Both the position numbers and the translations under genes were made by a program. From Ruminococcus sp. FC2018 (GTDB taxonomy: Bacteria; Bacillota; Clostridia; Oscillospirales; Ruminococcaceae): 64,000 nucleotides of DNA. The DNA is taken from assembly GCF_000621805.1 (NCBI RefSeq), contig NZ_JHXH01000007.1, positions 1 to 64,000 of the forward strand. The letters are read 5' to 3'. This document shows positions 1 to 8,071 of the stretch, piece by piece. Below the pieces are notes generated by a model that saw only the letters and a list, made by a program, of their open reading frames with translations, did not search any database and was not told the origin of the DNA. Within the stretch, counting starts at the first letter, position 1. Each line of letters starts with the position of its first letter.

Positions 1-222
1 CTTTGTAGGACGGCCTGTCGACTTGCGTCCTCGGCGTTCAACATAAAAACCTTCTTTGCCTTCTTCAAGATAGATGCGCTCCCAGTCTGAGACTCTATTA
101 TGATTACTCACATCGAATTCCCGTGCTGCTTCCCTGTGGCTCAACTTTTCTTTGTGCATCGTTTCAACAACCTTGATTTTGAATTCCGGTGTGTATCTCT
201 TATTTGGTATTCCTTTAGGCAT
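1..222 (-). CDS. IS3-family transposase OrfA, partial
   Basis: This is the N-terminal 74 codons of a helix-turn-helix protein that binds the ends of its insertion sequence. Reading starts at ATG 222 (MPKGIPNKRYTPEFK) behind an AAGGGGG ribosome binding site. Features typical of OrfA are YTPEFKIKVVE at the start, the HTH segment with SHREAAREFDVS, and the WERIYLEEGKEGF stretch. In IS3 elements OrfA is joined to the DDE integrase OrfB by frameshifting; OrfB would lie left of base 1. The reading frame is intact to the window edge, so the copy may be functional. Confidence 0.85.
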   Translation of the reverse strand, partial: MPKGIPNKRYTPEFKIKVVETMHKEKLSHREAAREFDVSNHNRVSDWERIYLEEGKEGFYVERRGRKSTGRPTK

Positions 223-301
223 AAAAATGCCCCCTTCCGTTAGATTTCTAATTGGTATATTTTTATTATACCACATTGTCTAACAAAAGGGGAGCATTTC
301 A
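1..301 (-). mobile_element. IS3-family insertion sequence, one end only (continues left of window)
   Basis: The left edge holds the 5' end of an IS3-type transposase gene on the minus strand, with a terminal-repeat-like sequence to its right. Read on the minus strand from 301, the end begins TGAAATGCTCCCCTTTTG, and IS3 elements start with TG. The element stops 28 bases beyond the stop codon of the neighbouring gene (330-2183). The other end lies outside the window, so length and target duplication cannot be checked. The exact boundary at about 301 is an inference. Confidence 0.7.
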
Positions 302-329
302 AGATCCGGTCTGCATAAACCTTATTGTG

Positions 330-2183
330 TCAGAGTACGCCGGCTATGTAAAGCAGGAACAGCAGCAATATTACCAGGAAGAGAATAAATACGAATTTGA
401 TCATCGCAACGCTTCTCTTCTTTTCCTTAGCCTTGTGGCTCTGATACTCGTAAACAGCATCCTGCTTGAACTGCTGAGTAAACTTTGTGGGAGAGATAGG
501 ATTGAGCATATCGTCAATGTTTATGCCCTTGTACTTTTCAGCCATGATCTTCTTGGGGTCTGTCTCGTTAGGATCAAGCTCATAGAATGAGTTGGAAGTA
601 AGAAGCTTCTTGTCCATCTTCTTCTCATTTATAGCATCCATTTCAAGCGCAGGTTCTGTGCCTGCAACACCAAGAGCATCACCGTTATCGTAGATGTGGG
701 AGGTGTCAACGCCCTTCATTGTCTCCGCTCTGTTGGAACGAAGCATCTTGATAAGTGCATTTGTGTAGAGGTTCTCTTCCTCTTCCTCTTCTTCCTCAAC
801 ATCGATCTGTGGTTCTTCAACCTGATCTACCAGATCAGCAAGCGATCTGCTGCCCTTCTTGAAGCTTCCCTTTGGAACAGTAACAGAACCGGGCTCCACA
901 GCAGGGAGAGTTCTCTTTTTTACAACAGGAACAGGCTGCGAAAGAACAGGTGTCTGATCTGCGCTTGTAAGAGAGCTTGAAGCTGGAGTGCCTGCACTCT
1001 TTGGAGGTATCTTGACTCTCTGTCTTCTTGTAGGAATGAGCATATCTCCGTCGTCGTCCACTGCAGGTGCAGCTTGCTTGATTTGTGACGGAGGAGGAGC
1101 GACCGGCTTCGGAGCAGCAGAAGGCGGCGTAAGAGGTACCTGTTCTGCCTGTTCCTGCGGCTGATCCACTGCAGGTTCTTCACTTTTTGGAACGATATTA
1201 GCAGCAGGTCTCAGCGGCTGCTTCGGCGGGATAGGCTTGATCTTTTCAAGCTGATCTGCTTCCGGAGGAGCAGGCTCAGTGTGATCCGGCTCAGGAGGAA
1301 TAATATCGCTCATATCTGCCGGTGCCTTGTCGCCGATAATATATGCTGCGGAAATGGAGGATGTGCTTGTATCGAAGCTGTTGGACTCAACTGCCTCTGT
1401 GTCGGTCTTGAAGCTGACCATCTGCCCCTGAGCAACATCGAAATACTCCTCACCGTCTTTAACAGCTATCTTCAGAAGAGGAGGCTGCTCACCGGGCTTT
1501 GGAAGATTAGCCTGAGGAATCTCAACGAACTCAAATTCTTCGTCAACGTCAACTCCTGCGATCTTAAGTATCTCCGTTGCGGTGGAGCATCTCATGGAGC
1601 CTCTTACCATTTCCTTGATAGGAAGCAGAATGATGTCGCAGAATGTTGCGTAAAGGGTCCTGAGCGTAGAAACCTTGTCTCCGGGCATATTCTCCGGGAA
1701 ACGGTGGTCAAAAAGCTTTCCCCACTGATCGGGAGTTGAGATGATCATGCTGTCGATGTGCTTGCAAAGAAGTATCCACAGCTCATGCTCCTCAAAGCTC
1801 CTGTCGTTGGTTATAAGCCACATATAGCATCTCAGAAAACAGTCGTAGCAGGTAATATCACGAAGGTTGAGCATGATGTCGTCAACGTTCAGCGGCGCAG
1901 AGAACTGCTCGCTTGAATAAGCAAAGCATCTGTAACCGTTGCTGGCGATCTTTGCATAGGCTGTTTTAAGATCACCCACGCCTCTTTCAAAAGGCGGAAG
2001 TGAACCGTCAAAATCAAAATCAGTCTTATACTGGCTTATAGTGCCACCTTCAGCCATAGAGATGAGCTTGTCGTACAGCTCTGTGATCTTCTCCGCAGGA
2101 GTATCAACAGCTGTTCCAAGCACTCTAAATGGGTTAAAGGTGAAAAGCTCTGTAGCGGTTACTCCAAGTTTCAAGTTCGGCAC
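330..2183 (-). CDS. Tail-anchored membrane protein with J-domain-like N-terminus
   Basis: A 617-residue protein that I do not recognise by name. It starts with GTG at 2183 behind AGGAGGG. Residues about 15-45 (FNPFRVLG followed by a helix) resemble the degenerate J-domain-like opening of some clostridial proteins, but no HPD motif is visible. Residues about 50-215 look helical and globular. Residues about 290-450 are rich in Pro, Glu, Gln and Ala and probably disordered, followed by a run of glutamates. One hydrophobic segment ends the chain (about 595-615), so the protein is probably tail-anchored with its bulk in the cytoplasm. It is monocistronic; an IS3 end lies 28 bases past its stop and may have removed its terminator. 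Confidence 0.7.
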   Translation of the reverse strand: MPNLKLGVTATELFTFNPFRVLGTAVDTPAEKITELYDKLISMAEGGTISQYKTDFDFDGSLPPFERGVGDLKTAYAKIASNGYRCFAYSSEQFSAPLNVDDIMLNLRDITCYDCFLRCYMWLITNDRSFEEHELWILLCKHIDSMIISTPDQWGKLFDHRFPENMPGDKVSTLRTLYATFCDIILLPIKEMVRGSMRCSTATEILKIAGVDVDEEFEFVEIPQANLPKPGEQPPLLKIAVKDGEEYFDVAQGQMVSFKTDTEAVESNSFDTSTSSISAAYIIGDKAPADMSDIIPPEPDHTEPAPPEADQLEKIKPIPPKQPLRPAANIVPKSEEPAVDQPQEQAEQVPLTPPSAAPKPVAPPPSQIKQAAPAVDDDGDMLIPTRRQRVKIPPKSAGTPASSSLTSADQTPVLSQPVPVVKKRTLPAVEPGSVTVPKGSFKKGSRSLADLVDQVEEPQIDVEEEEEEEENLYTNALIKMLRSNRAETMKGVDTSHIYDNGDALGVAGTEPALEMDAINEKKMDKKLLTSNSFYELDPNETDPKKIMAEKYKGINIDDMLNPISPTKFTQQFKQDAVYEYQSHKAKEKKRSVAMIKFVFILFLVILLLFLLYIAGVL

Positions 2184-2629
2184 CCAAAAGCCCTCCTTTT
2201 TCTTTCGTAATTACTTCATTTACCGCTGTATATCCCGAGTTTTATGCAGATGAGGCATTCACCTGTCAGCCAAATTTAAAATTTCAAAAATTTAAAAAAA
2301 GGCATAATTTGCTCAAAAGAATACAACTTTATGTTATTATAACAAATTCTTTTCGTTCATATATCAACAAAATAATAACATTATATGTCTAAAAGGTGAA
2401 TGTGTAACGTAATGCACAAAAAACTACCTGAAAATTATACGGTCTGTTATCACTAAAGTATTTGCAATTTCATGCGAAATATAGTATAATGTAATAGAAT
2501 AAATGCGTATATGTGGATATTGTTTGCTTATTGCGCTCACAATATATAGTTATTTCCGACCTCTCCGGGTCGATATGCAGACGTGTTTTTTCAAATATGC
2601 TCCCCAAATCATAATCGGAGGTAAAATAT
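2184..2629. other. AT-rich divergent intergenic region
   Basis: These 446 bases separate the minus-strand gene ending upstream from the plus-strand gene at 2630. The stretch 2280-2500 is very AT-rich. One good plus-strand promoter is visible (2462-2490); no convincing minus-strand promoter, RNA gene or small ORF with a ribosome binding site was found. A TATAAT-like hexamer on the minus strand at 2336-2341 lacks a matched -35. Confidence 0.5.
2462..2490 (+). promoter_or_regulatory. Promoter of the 2630 gene cluster
   Basis: TTGCAA (2462-2467), a 17-base spacer and TATAAT (2485-2490). The start site would be near 2497, giving an untranslated leader of about 130 bases before ATG 2630. Confidence 0.6.
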
Positions 2630-3337
2630 ATGGGATTATTCGGAAAGAAGAAAGAGGAAATAAAATCGCCGTCCGCACCTGTGAACAAGGTCAATGCCGA
2701 CGACATCTGGAATGCACCGATAAAGAAAAAAGAGACCGTTTCCATAAAGGAATCAAAATATGACGATGCAAGGGAAGAAGTGGTTGACGGCGTAACGCCT
2801 GTTGACCCTGAGGTCCTTAAAAAGAATATGGCCGAGCTTGATAAGTTTGTTGAGGAGCGTGATGCACGTCCCGCAGTTACTTATCATGACTTTGATACCG
2901 ACCCTGTGCATCAGGACGAGGTAACAAAGGCTCAGGAGGGCTTTGAAAAGGACTATGCTATTTCTCATAAGGCGTTTGTGGATTCACATAAGGAAGACAT
3001 ATCCGTGGCTAATCTTGAGGAGATCGACGATAAACTCAAGGTGATGATCGAGGAGCATAACAATAAGCTCCATGAGCTTGAAACTATGGACTATGATTTC
3101 AAGACCGTATCTGACAGCGAGGTGCAGGAGAAAATGGCTGATCTGCCGTATGCCCTCAAAGAGGAGGAGTACGAGCATTATAAAGACATCAAGGGTGTCA
3201 GCGTGTCTCAGGACGAGGTGGATAAGCTTGGTTCCATCGACCATAGCAACGATCCCGATGAGATTGGCGAGGTGACCGCTGAACAGCTGGCTCAGGCCAC
3301 CGACGAATTTGAGAGAAGCCGCCGGGATAAGAAATAA
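2630..3337 (+). CDS. Charged cytoplasmic protein of unknown function
   Basis: A 235-residue, strongly charged protein with no signal peptide or membrane segment; I do not recognise it. ATG 2630 follows GGAGG with good spacing. The N-terminus MGLFGKKKEE is a short basic opening also seen on scaffold-like proteins. Residues about 60-175 are predicted helical, rich in Glu, Asp, Lys and His, and could form coiled coil. It is the first gene of a co-directional run with the unknown protein at 3367, a cyclophilin and a cohesin-like membrane protein, with a 29-base gap to the next gene, so it is probably co-transcribed with them. Confidence 0.75.
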   Translation: MGLFGKKKEEIKSPSAPVNKVNADDIWNAPIKKKETVSIKESKYDDAREEVVDGVTPVDPEVLKKNMAELDKFVEERDARPAVTYHDFDTDPVHQDEVTKAQEGFEKDYAISHKAFVDSHKEDISVANLEEIDDKLKVMIEEHNNKLHELETMDYDFKTVSDSEVQEKMADLPYALKEEEYEHYKDIKGVSVSQDEVDKLGSIDHSNDPDEIGEVTAEQLAQATDEFERSRRDKK

Positions 3338-3366
3338 GCACATTTTAATTTTAGGAGAGACTTAAA

Positions 3367-3876
3367 TTGGAGATCAATACCGATAACGCAATAGTAAAGT
3401 TTTCAGCTAAAGGAAAGCCGTTCCCTTATGATAAGCTTTTTTATGAAACAGTGAATAAATACATCCTGGAGTATAAGAACGCACGCCTTGATAAGCTCAC
3501 CGAGAAGGACGCTTCCATTTGTCTTGCAAGGATAATCAGAAAAATGGAGGTCAATGACGTTCCCGTACAGCAGTTTTTCAAGCAGGAGCTTGACAGCTGG
3601 ATTGATGAGTCCAACTATCAGCGTGTGCTGAAGCTGGTGGATCTTATGGCAAAGGATATTTTCTGCTGCTTTGATAAGAACAGAGACCTGCCTAACGGCG
3701 ACTTCTGCCGCACCGACAGGATCTACTGTGTAAACAATGACGGCGAAAGGGACTATATCGTGTGCAACGATATGCATAAACAGGGTATGTTCAAGAAAGT
3801 CCCCACAGCATACACATTGTACTTCAACGAGCTTATGGAGCGTAATAAGCGTGGAATGCTGCCTAAGTCAAAATAA
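3367..3876 (+). CDS. Hypothetical cytoplasmic protein
   Basis: A 169-residue soluble protein I do not recognise. The start is TTG 3367, chosen because TAGGAGAG lies at the right distance and no ATG is available nearby. The chain looks like a compact alpha/beta domain with a helical first half (PYDKLFYETVNKYILEYKN, then a long helix near residue 70) and a second half with several Cys residues (ICLARI, IFCCFDKN, DFCRTDRIYCVNN, YIVCND). The cysteines are not arranged as an obvious CxxC metal site. It sits 29 bases after the 2630 gene and 23 bases before the cyclophilin, consistent with one operon. Confidence 0.7.
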   Translation: MEINTDNAIVKFSAKGKPFPYDKLFYETVNKYILEYKNARLDKLTEKDASICLARIIRKMEVNDVPVQQFFKQELDSWIDESNYQRVLKLVDLMAKDIFCCFDKNRDLPNGDFCRTDRIYCVNNDGERDYIVCNDMHKQGMFKKVPTAYTLYFNELMERNKRGMLPKSK

Positions 3877-3899
3877 ATCACCCTTTAAGGAGTAATAAT

Positions 3900-4370
3900 A
3901 TGGTTGTAATCGAAATGGAAAACGGCAAAAAGATCAGGATCGAGCTTTATCCCGATAAAGCCCCTATAACCGTTGCAAACTTTGAAAAACTGGTGAATGA
4001 AGGCTTCTATAACGGACTGACCTTCCATAGAGTCATCAGCGGCTTTATGATCCAGGGCGGAGACCCTCTGGGCAATGGCACAGGCGGCTCAAAGGAAAAG
4101 ATAAAGGGCGAGTTTGCATCAAACGGTGTACCAAACGATATAAAGCACGTCCGTGGCGTTTTGTCCATGGCAAGATCCATGAACCCCAACTCTGCAAGCT
4201 CTCAGTTCTTTATCATGCATAAGGACGCTCCTCACCTTGACGGTCAGTATGCCGCATTCGGAAAGGTAGTGGATGGCATTGAGGTAGTTGACGAGATCGC
4301 AGCCGTTGATACCGATTTTCGTGATAAGCCTGTGATCCCACAGGTCATGAAGTCTGTGACCATTGAATAA
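3900..4370 (+). CDS. ppiB: Cyclophilin-type peptidyl-prolyl cis-trans isomerase
   Basis: A 156-residue cytoplasmic cyclophilin that isomerises proline peptide bonds during protein folding. It shows the family hallmarks: FHRVISGFMIQGGDP (catalytic Arg and the Phe/Met/Gln of the active site), GEFASNG, ARSMNPNSASSQFFI and LDGQYAAFGKV. Its length is close to a single-domain bacterial cyclophilin, with no signal peptide, so it acts in the cytoplasm. ATG 3900 follows AAGGAG. It is the third gene of the 2630 cluster; 74 bases separate it from the next gene, with a weak hairpin near 4384-4410 that may reduce read-through. Confidence 0.93.
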   Translation: MVVIEMENGKKIRIELYPDKAPITVANFEKLVNEGFYNGLTFHRVISGFMIQGGDPLGNGTGGSKEKIKGEFASNGVPNDIKHVRGVLSMARSMNPNSASSQFFIMHKDAPHLDGQYAAFGKVVDGIEVVDEIAAVDTDFRDKPVIPQVMKSVTIE

Positions 4371-4444
4371 ACAAACAGCCTGTCCTCTGTGAGATGTTCT
4401 TTCAGAGGATTTGTCATGCAATAAAAATACGATTGGATAATAGT

Positions 4445-5626
4445 ATGAAGCTTTTGAAAAATCTTATTGCTATTACAGCAGCCGCTGCGTGTATCTTTTC
4501 CGTGAGCATTTGCTGCTTTGCCGAGCCCGATGAAAAAGATGAGGGCAGGGATGATGAAAACTATGTTATAACTACCACCACAGGAACCTCTGCCAAGGGC
4601 AAGGACGTTGTCTGGACACAGGTTACCGAAAAGAAACAGGTCAACGGGCTGGATAACGACGCCGTGCAGGTCAGTGTGAATGTTACCGCCGTTGAGGGCA
4701 AAAAGTTTACCGCCGTTATCGACGTTCAAAGTCCTAAGCACAGCATAACTTATGCCGAAGGTTCTGTGGGATACGAAAAGACCGCTTTCAAACTTGTTTC
4801 CGCCTCTGTTTCCGAAAAAGCAGGAGGCAGCCTTGAGGATACAAAGGAAGAGGGAAAGTACAGCTTTAAGTATTCAAACCCACAGGGAAGCAGCTATAAA
4901 GGCGAGTATATCGTAATGGAGTTTGAAACACTCAGCGAGGAGAAAAAGGACGATGTGCTTTTTCTTACCGTAAACTATATACTTGATGAGCAGAGCAACG
5001 CTGTAAGCTTCAATAAAACCGACGGCATGGTCAAGCTTACCGAAACTCCCGACGTTTCATCGGATGTGAAAACTATCCGACTTTCTACCAACGCCGAGCC
5101 GTATACCTTTGAGCAGCTTGGATTTAAAGACATTATCAACTGCGAGATAGAGGATTCCCAGGTCGCTAAGTATGCCGACAACGGTATAGTTGCCATGATG
5201 CCGGGAAAGGTGCAGGGCAAGCTTATAAATAAAGATTACAGCATACAGAAGATAACCATAGAGGTCTTCCGTTCCGACGGGGATACCGGTGAAAATGCGC
5301 CGGCGGACACCGAGGACGGTAAGAGCGATGATAAAAAGCAGATGCCTGCCAAAAAGAGCGTTAATCTGGGAGTACCTGTCCTGCTTATAGTTTTCGGAGC
5401 GTTTGCTTATTACCTTACACTGCGCAGAATGAAGATCCAGAGGATCCATTCGCCACGCCAGACACCGCCGAGAGGGGCTTATGATCCAAGAGCATATGCT
5501 CGTCCGCAGCGACCTGCGCCTTACCGTAGAGCGCAGAATAACAGCTACCAACGCCGCAGACCTGCATCGCCTCCTTCGAGGAATGTTCCCAGAGACAATA
5601 ACAGACCTCCGTACGATTATTATTGA
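4445..5626 (+). CDS. Membrane-anchored surface protein with cohesin-like domain
   Basis: A 393-residue exported protein. ATG 4445 is preferred over an in-frame upstream ATG (4394) because it opens a clear signal peptide (MKLLKNLIAITAAAA, cleaved near CCFA). Residues about 70-215 have the beta-sandwich pattern of cohesin or related carbohydrate-binding folds: an alternating start VQVSVNVTAVEGKKFTAVID, a GSVGYEKTAFKLVSASVS segment and a VLFLTVNYIL strand. One transmembrane helix follows near residue 310 (VPVLLIVFGAFAYYLTL), then about 70 cytoplasmic residues rich in Arg, Pro and Tyr. Cohesin identity is an inference from pattern. A strong terminator lies directly downstream. Confidence 0.72.
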   Translation: MKLLKNLIAITAAAACIFSVSICCFAEPDEKDEGRDDENYVITTTTGTSAKGKDVVWTQVTEKKQVNGLDNDAVQVSVNVTAVEGKKFTAVIDVQSPKHSITYAEGSVGYEKTAFKLVSASVSEKAGGSLEDTKEEGKYSFKYSNPQGSSYKGEYIVMEFETLSEEKKDDVLFLTVNYILDEQSNAVSFNKTDGMVKLTETPDVSSDVKTIRLSTNAEPYTFEQLGFKDIINCEIEDSQVAKYADNGIVAMMPGKVQGKLINKDYSIQKITIEVFRSDGDTGENAPADTEDGKSDDKKQMPAKKSVNLGVPVLLIVFGAFAYYLTLRRMKIQRIHSPRQTPPRGAYDPRAYARPQRPAPYRRAQNNSYQRRRPASPPSRNVPRDNNRPPYDYY

Positions 5627-5634
5627 TCACAAAT

Positions 5635-5668
5635 AGCTCTCCCGTTTATAAGCGGGGGAGCTTTTTTA
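5635..5668 (+). terminator. Intrinsic terminator of the 2630-5626 cluster
   Basis: Ten-base stem AGCTCTCCCG / CGGGGGAGCT (one G-U pair) followed by a run of T. Confidence 0.85.
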
Positions 5669-5687
5669 TAAAAATCAATCAATGTAC

Positions 5688-5716
5688 TTTACAAATTATT
5701 TCTTTTGTGTTATAAT
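5688..5716 (+). promoter_or_regulatory. Promoter of prmA
   Basis: TTTACA (5688-5693), 17-base spacer, TATAAT (5711-5716), ending 54 bases before the prmA start. Confidence 0.75.
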
Positions 5717-5770
5717 AATGTGTATAATCTGTACAATAAATATAGACTTATTGGAAGTGAGGTGACTGCT

Positions 5771-6733
5771 ATGGATTGGATAGAGGCGGAAATAGCCACA
5801 TCTACAACGGGTATCGAGGCTGTGACAGGACGTCTGCTGGAGCTGGGGATAGACGGCTTTGTTATAAAGGACCCCGGGGATTTTCAGGCGTTCCTTGACG
5901 ATAAGGAGGGCAACTGGGACTATATCGACGACGACCTTATGGGCTTGAAGGACTGCGAAACAACGGTCACAGTCTACCTTGAAAACAACAGCAGCGCACC
6001 GGAAATGATAAGCGCAATACGGTCTGAGCTTGATGTGCTCAAGTCTCTTGGAGAGGATATGGGAAGGCTGGAGCTTGAGCTGAAAAATATCCGTGAGCAG
6101 GACTGGGCAAACAACTGGAAAAAGTATTTCAAACCTCTTTGTGTAGGCGAGAAGCTGCTTATTAAACCCAGCTGGGAAACTGTGGCGGAAGACGAAAAAA
6201 GAAAGATAGTGGAGATTGATCCTGCCGCATCTTTCGGCACCGGTCAGCACCATACCACGCAGCTTTGCCTTGAACTTCTGGAAAAGAATATCACCGACGG
6301 GTGTTCGCTGCTTGATCTTGGCTGCGGAAGCGGTATACTTTCCATAGCCGCCATGGTTATGGGCGCAGGCAGTGCCGCTGCGGTGGATATTGACGAAAAC
6401 TCAGTGAGGATAGCCGCAGAGAACGCAGGGAAAAACAATATCGCACCTGACAAGTATAAAACCTTTGCAGGCAATATTGTTACCGATAAAGCCCTTGTTG
6501 AAAGCATAGGAACGGGCTACGACGTGGTATGCGCCAATATCGTCGCAGACGTGCTCGTGGCGATGAGCGGTCTGTTTGGAAGGTTCCTGAAGCATGGCGG
6601 AAAGCTTGTCGTTTCGGGCATTATTGATTCCCGTAAAGATGAGGTGCTTGACAGGATAACCTCGCAGGGATTTGAGCTTATCGAGGAGAAAAATAGGGAC
6701 GACTGGAACGCAGCGTCCTTTGTATACAGATAA
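5771..6733 (+). CDS. prmA: Ribosomal protein L11 methyltransferase
   Basis: A 320-residue SAM-dependent methyltransferase that trimethylates ribosomal protein L11. ATG 5771 is chosen because GTGAGGTG lies just upstream and the chain then opens with MDWIEAEIATSTTGIEAV, the usual PrmA N-terminus. The substrate-recognition half spans about residues 1-120. The catalytic half shows the diagnostic PAASFGTGQHHTT loop, the SAM-binding LLDLGCGSGILSIAA motif and the NIVADVLVAM segment. Length is normal for the Bacillota form. It has its own promoter and is followed after 21 bases by the PII-like gene, so the two are probably co-transcribed. Confidence 0.96.
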   Translation: MDWIEAEIATSTTGIEAVTGRLLELGIDGFVIKDPGDFQAFLDDKEGNWDYIDDDLMGLKDCETTVTVYLENNSSAPEMISAIRSELDVLKSLGEDMGRLELELKNIREQDWANNWKKYFKPLCVGEKLLIKPSWETVAEDEKRKIVEIDPAASFGTGQHHTTQLCLELLEKNITDGCSLLDLGCGSGILSIAAMVMGAGSAAAVDIDENSVRIAAENAGKNNIAPDKYKTFAGNIVTDKALVESIGTGYDVVCANIVADVLVAMSGLFGRFLKHGGKLVVSGIIDSRKDEVLDRITSQGFELIEEKNRDDWNAASFVYR

Positions 6734-6754
6734 AAAAGAAAGGATGAAACAAAT

Positions 6755-7093
6755 ATGCAGCTTTTATTTTTGGTAATTAAGAGGGTGGAGCTTGTAGACG
6801 AAATAATGATAGCTCTTGCCCAGGCAGGTGTCAGAGGCGGCACAAGCATTGATAGCGTTGGAATGGCAAAATCCATAAGCGGTGCTGAAAATCTGGCAAC
6901 TATCGGTCTGCTCAGCTCTATACTCAAAGGTGTGGACCCAACGCAGAAAGGCAAAACAGTCTTTGTTGTGGTCGACGATGAGCAGGTACAGTCCGCTATC
7001 GCAGCTATCAAAAGCGTAACGGGCGAACTTACACAGCCCAATGCAGGCGTACTTTTCACGGTACCTATAACCTATGCTGAGGGTATAAACTAA
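6755..7093 (+). CDS. PII-like small signalling protein
   Basis: A 112-residue protein with the alternating beta-alpha-beta pattern of the GlnB/PII ferredoxin-like fold: a first strand QLLFLVIKRVE, a helix VDEIMIALAQAGVRGGT, a flexible middle (GMAKSISGAENLATIGLLSS) where PII proteins carry the T-loop, and a strand KTVFVVVDDEQ followed by a helix. The conserved T-loop Tyr of classical GlnB is absent, so uridylylation is not expected. No ammonium transporter or glutamine synthetase gene is nearby. ATG 6755 follows AAAGGATG. It lies 21 bases after prmA and before a strong terminator. What it senses is unknown. Confidence 0.7.
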   Translation: MQLLFLVIKRVELVDEIMIALAQAGVRGGTSIDSVGMAKSISGAENLATIGLLSSILKGVDPTQKGKTVFVVVDDEQVQSAIAAIKSVTGELTQPNAGVLFTVPITYAEGIN

Positions 7094-7106
7094 TAATTTG
7101 CAAAAG

Positions 7107-7139
7107 AAAAGACTGCTGCGCTGTGCAACAGTCTTTTTT
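7107..7139. terminator. Bidirectional terminator between convergent genes
   Basis: Stem AAAAGACTG / CAGTCTTTT with T-runs on both strands; serves the PII-like gene (plus) and the SH3 protein (minus), whose 3' ends face each other. Confidence 0.85.
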
Positions 7140-7147
7140 GTTTGTCT

Positions 7148-7795
7148 TTAGTACTGAGCCGCAGTGGTGACCTTTGCCGTTTCAAAAAACTGGTTCCATG
7201 CGTAGCCGGTAACATTGTTATATTTTATAAGATACCAGCCGTTTTCGTCTTTGATAAGGTCTACAACAGCGCCGGTAGGTATTGTGCCGATGTCACCTGA
7301 TTTTGAGTTTGGCTTAGGGTGGACAAGTACAGCCGATATGCACTTTATACGCTGTATAGCAGCAGCCCCTCCGCCTTCACCGGTTTCGGTTTTGCTGTCA
7401 ACATTGTACCTTACCCGCTCCTTGGTGGTCTTAGCCTGATGCTCAACACCGGTTGTGGTGGCAACAGTAGTACCTGTTGGAAGGGTGACGGTTATCGTTC
7501 CTGTCTTAGCCGATACGTTCGCATCGTGAAGAAAAAGCACCTTTGCAAAAAACAGAATTACCAGCATTACAAGCGCAAGAGCCACAAGCATACCGATTAT
7601 TCCCTTGGTGGTCTGGGAGAGCAGAGGAGCCTTCTCGGCGTAATCAGCATCAGCCTGTGCCAGCCCGTCATGGAAATGCCTTCCCGCATCTCTTGCGTTT
7701 CTTCTGCGCTGAGCAAAATCACCTGCTCTGTCGCTTCCGCCTGCCGAGTCAAGGTTTTTATCTATATCCTTTTGATAATTAGGATTGTCTGACAT
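7148..7795 (-). CDS. Single-pass membrane protein with extracellular SH3b domain
   Basis: A 215-residue protein. The N-terminal 60 residues are polar and basic (cytoplasmic, QRRRNARDAGRHF), followed by one transmembrane helix near residues 66-90 (GIIGMLVALALVMLVILFF). The outside part begins with a Thr-rich linker and ends in a bacterial SH3-type domain at about residues 150-208 (IPTGAVVDLIKDENGWYLIKYNNVTGYAWNQFF), a fold that commonly binds cell-wall peptides. ATG 7795 follows GAGAGGAAG. It is a monocistronic minus-strand gene divergent from the phosphofructokinase. A role at the cell wall is inferred. Confidence 0.8.
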   Translation of the reverse strand: MSDNPNYQKDIDKNLDSAGGSDRAGDFAQRRRNARDAGRHFHDGLAQADADYAEKAPLLSQTTKGIIGMLVALALVMLVILFFAKVLFLHDANVSAKTGTITVTLPTGTTVATTTGVEHQAKTTKERVRYNVDSKTETGEGGGAAAIQRIKCISAVLVHPKPNSKSGDIGTIPTGAVVDLIKDENGWYLIKYNNVTGYAWNQFFETAKVTTAAQY

Positions 7796-7995
7796 TTTTT
7801 TCTTCCTCTCATAGGGTTTTGTTCATATACATAATTATTATACTTTTTTCCGCACTTTTTGTCAAGCCTAAAAACGGATATTTTATCCCGCTTTTGGAGT
7901 TTTGTCCTTTGATCGTCAAGTTAGTCAATATAGGAGAAATAAAGCAGGCGTAAGTTGTATTTATCGCAGAAAAATAAAAAATCGTGCCGATCTGC

Positions 7996-8023
7996 TTGAA
8001 AAATAATCTGTATATGTTATAAT
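7996..8023 (+). promoter_or_regulatory. Promoter of the PPi-phosphofructokinase gene
   Basis: TTGAAA (7996-8001), 16-base spacer, TATAAT (8018-8023), 48 bases before the start codon. Confidence 0.7.
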
Positions 8024-8071
8024 AAATAAGAAAGACCTGTAAAATAAAATGAAGGATAAAAGGTGAAGAAT

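Noticed and set aside
696-1739. Several open frames antisense to the 330-2183 gene
   Set aside because: They have no ribosome binding sites and their translations are shadows of the Pro/Glu-rich minus-strand gene.
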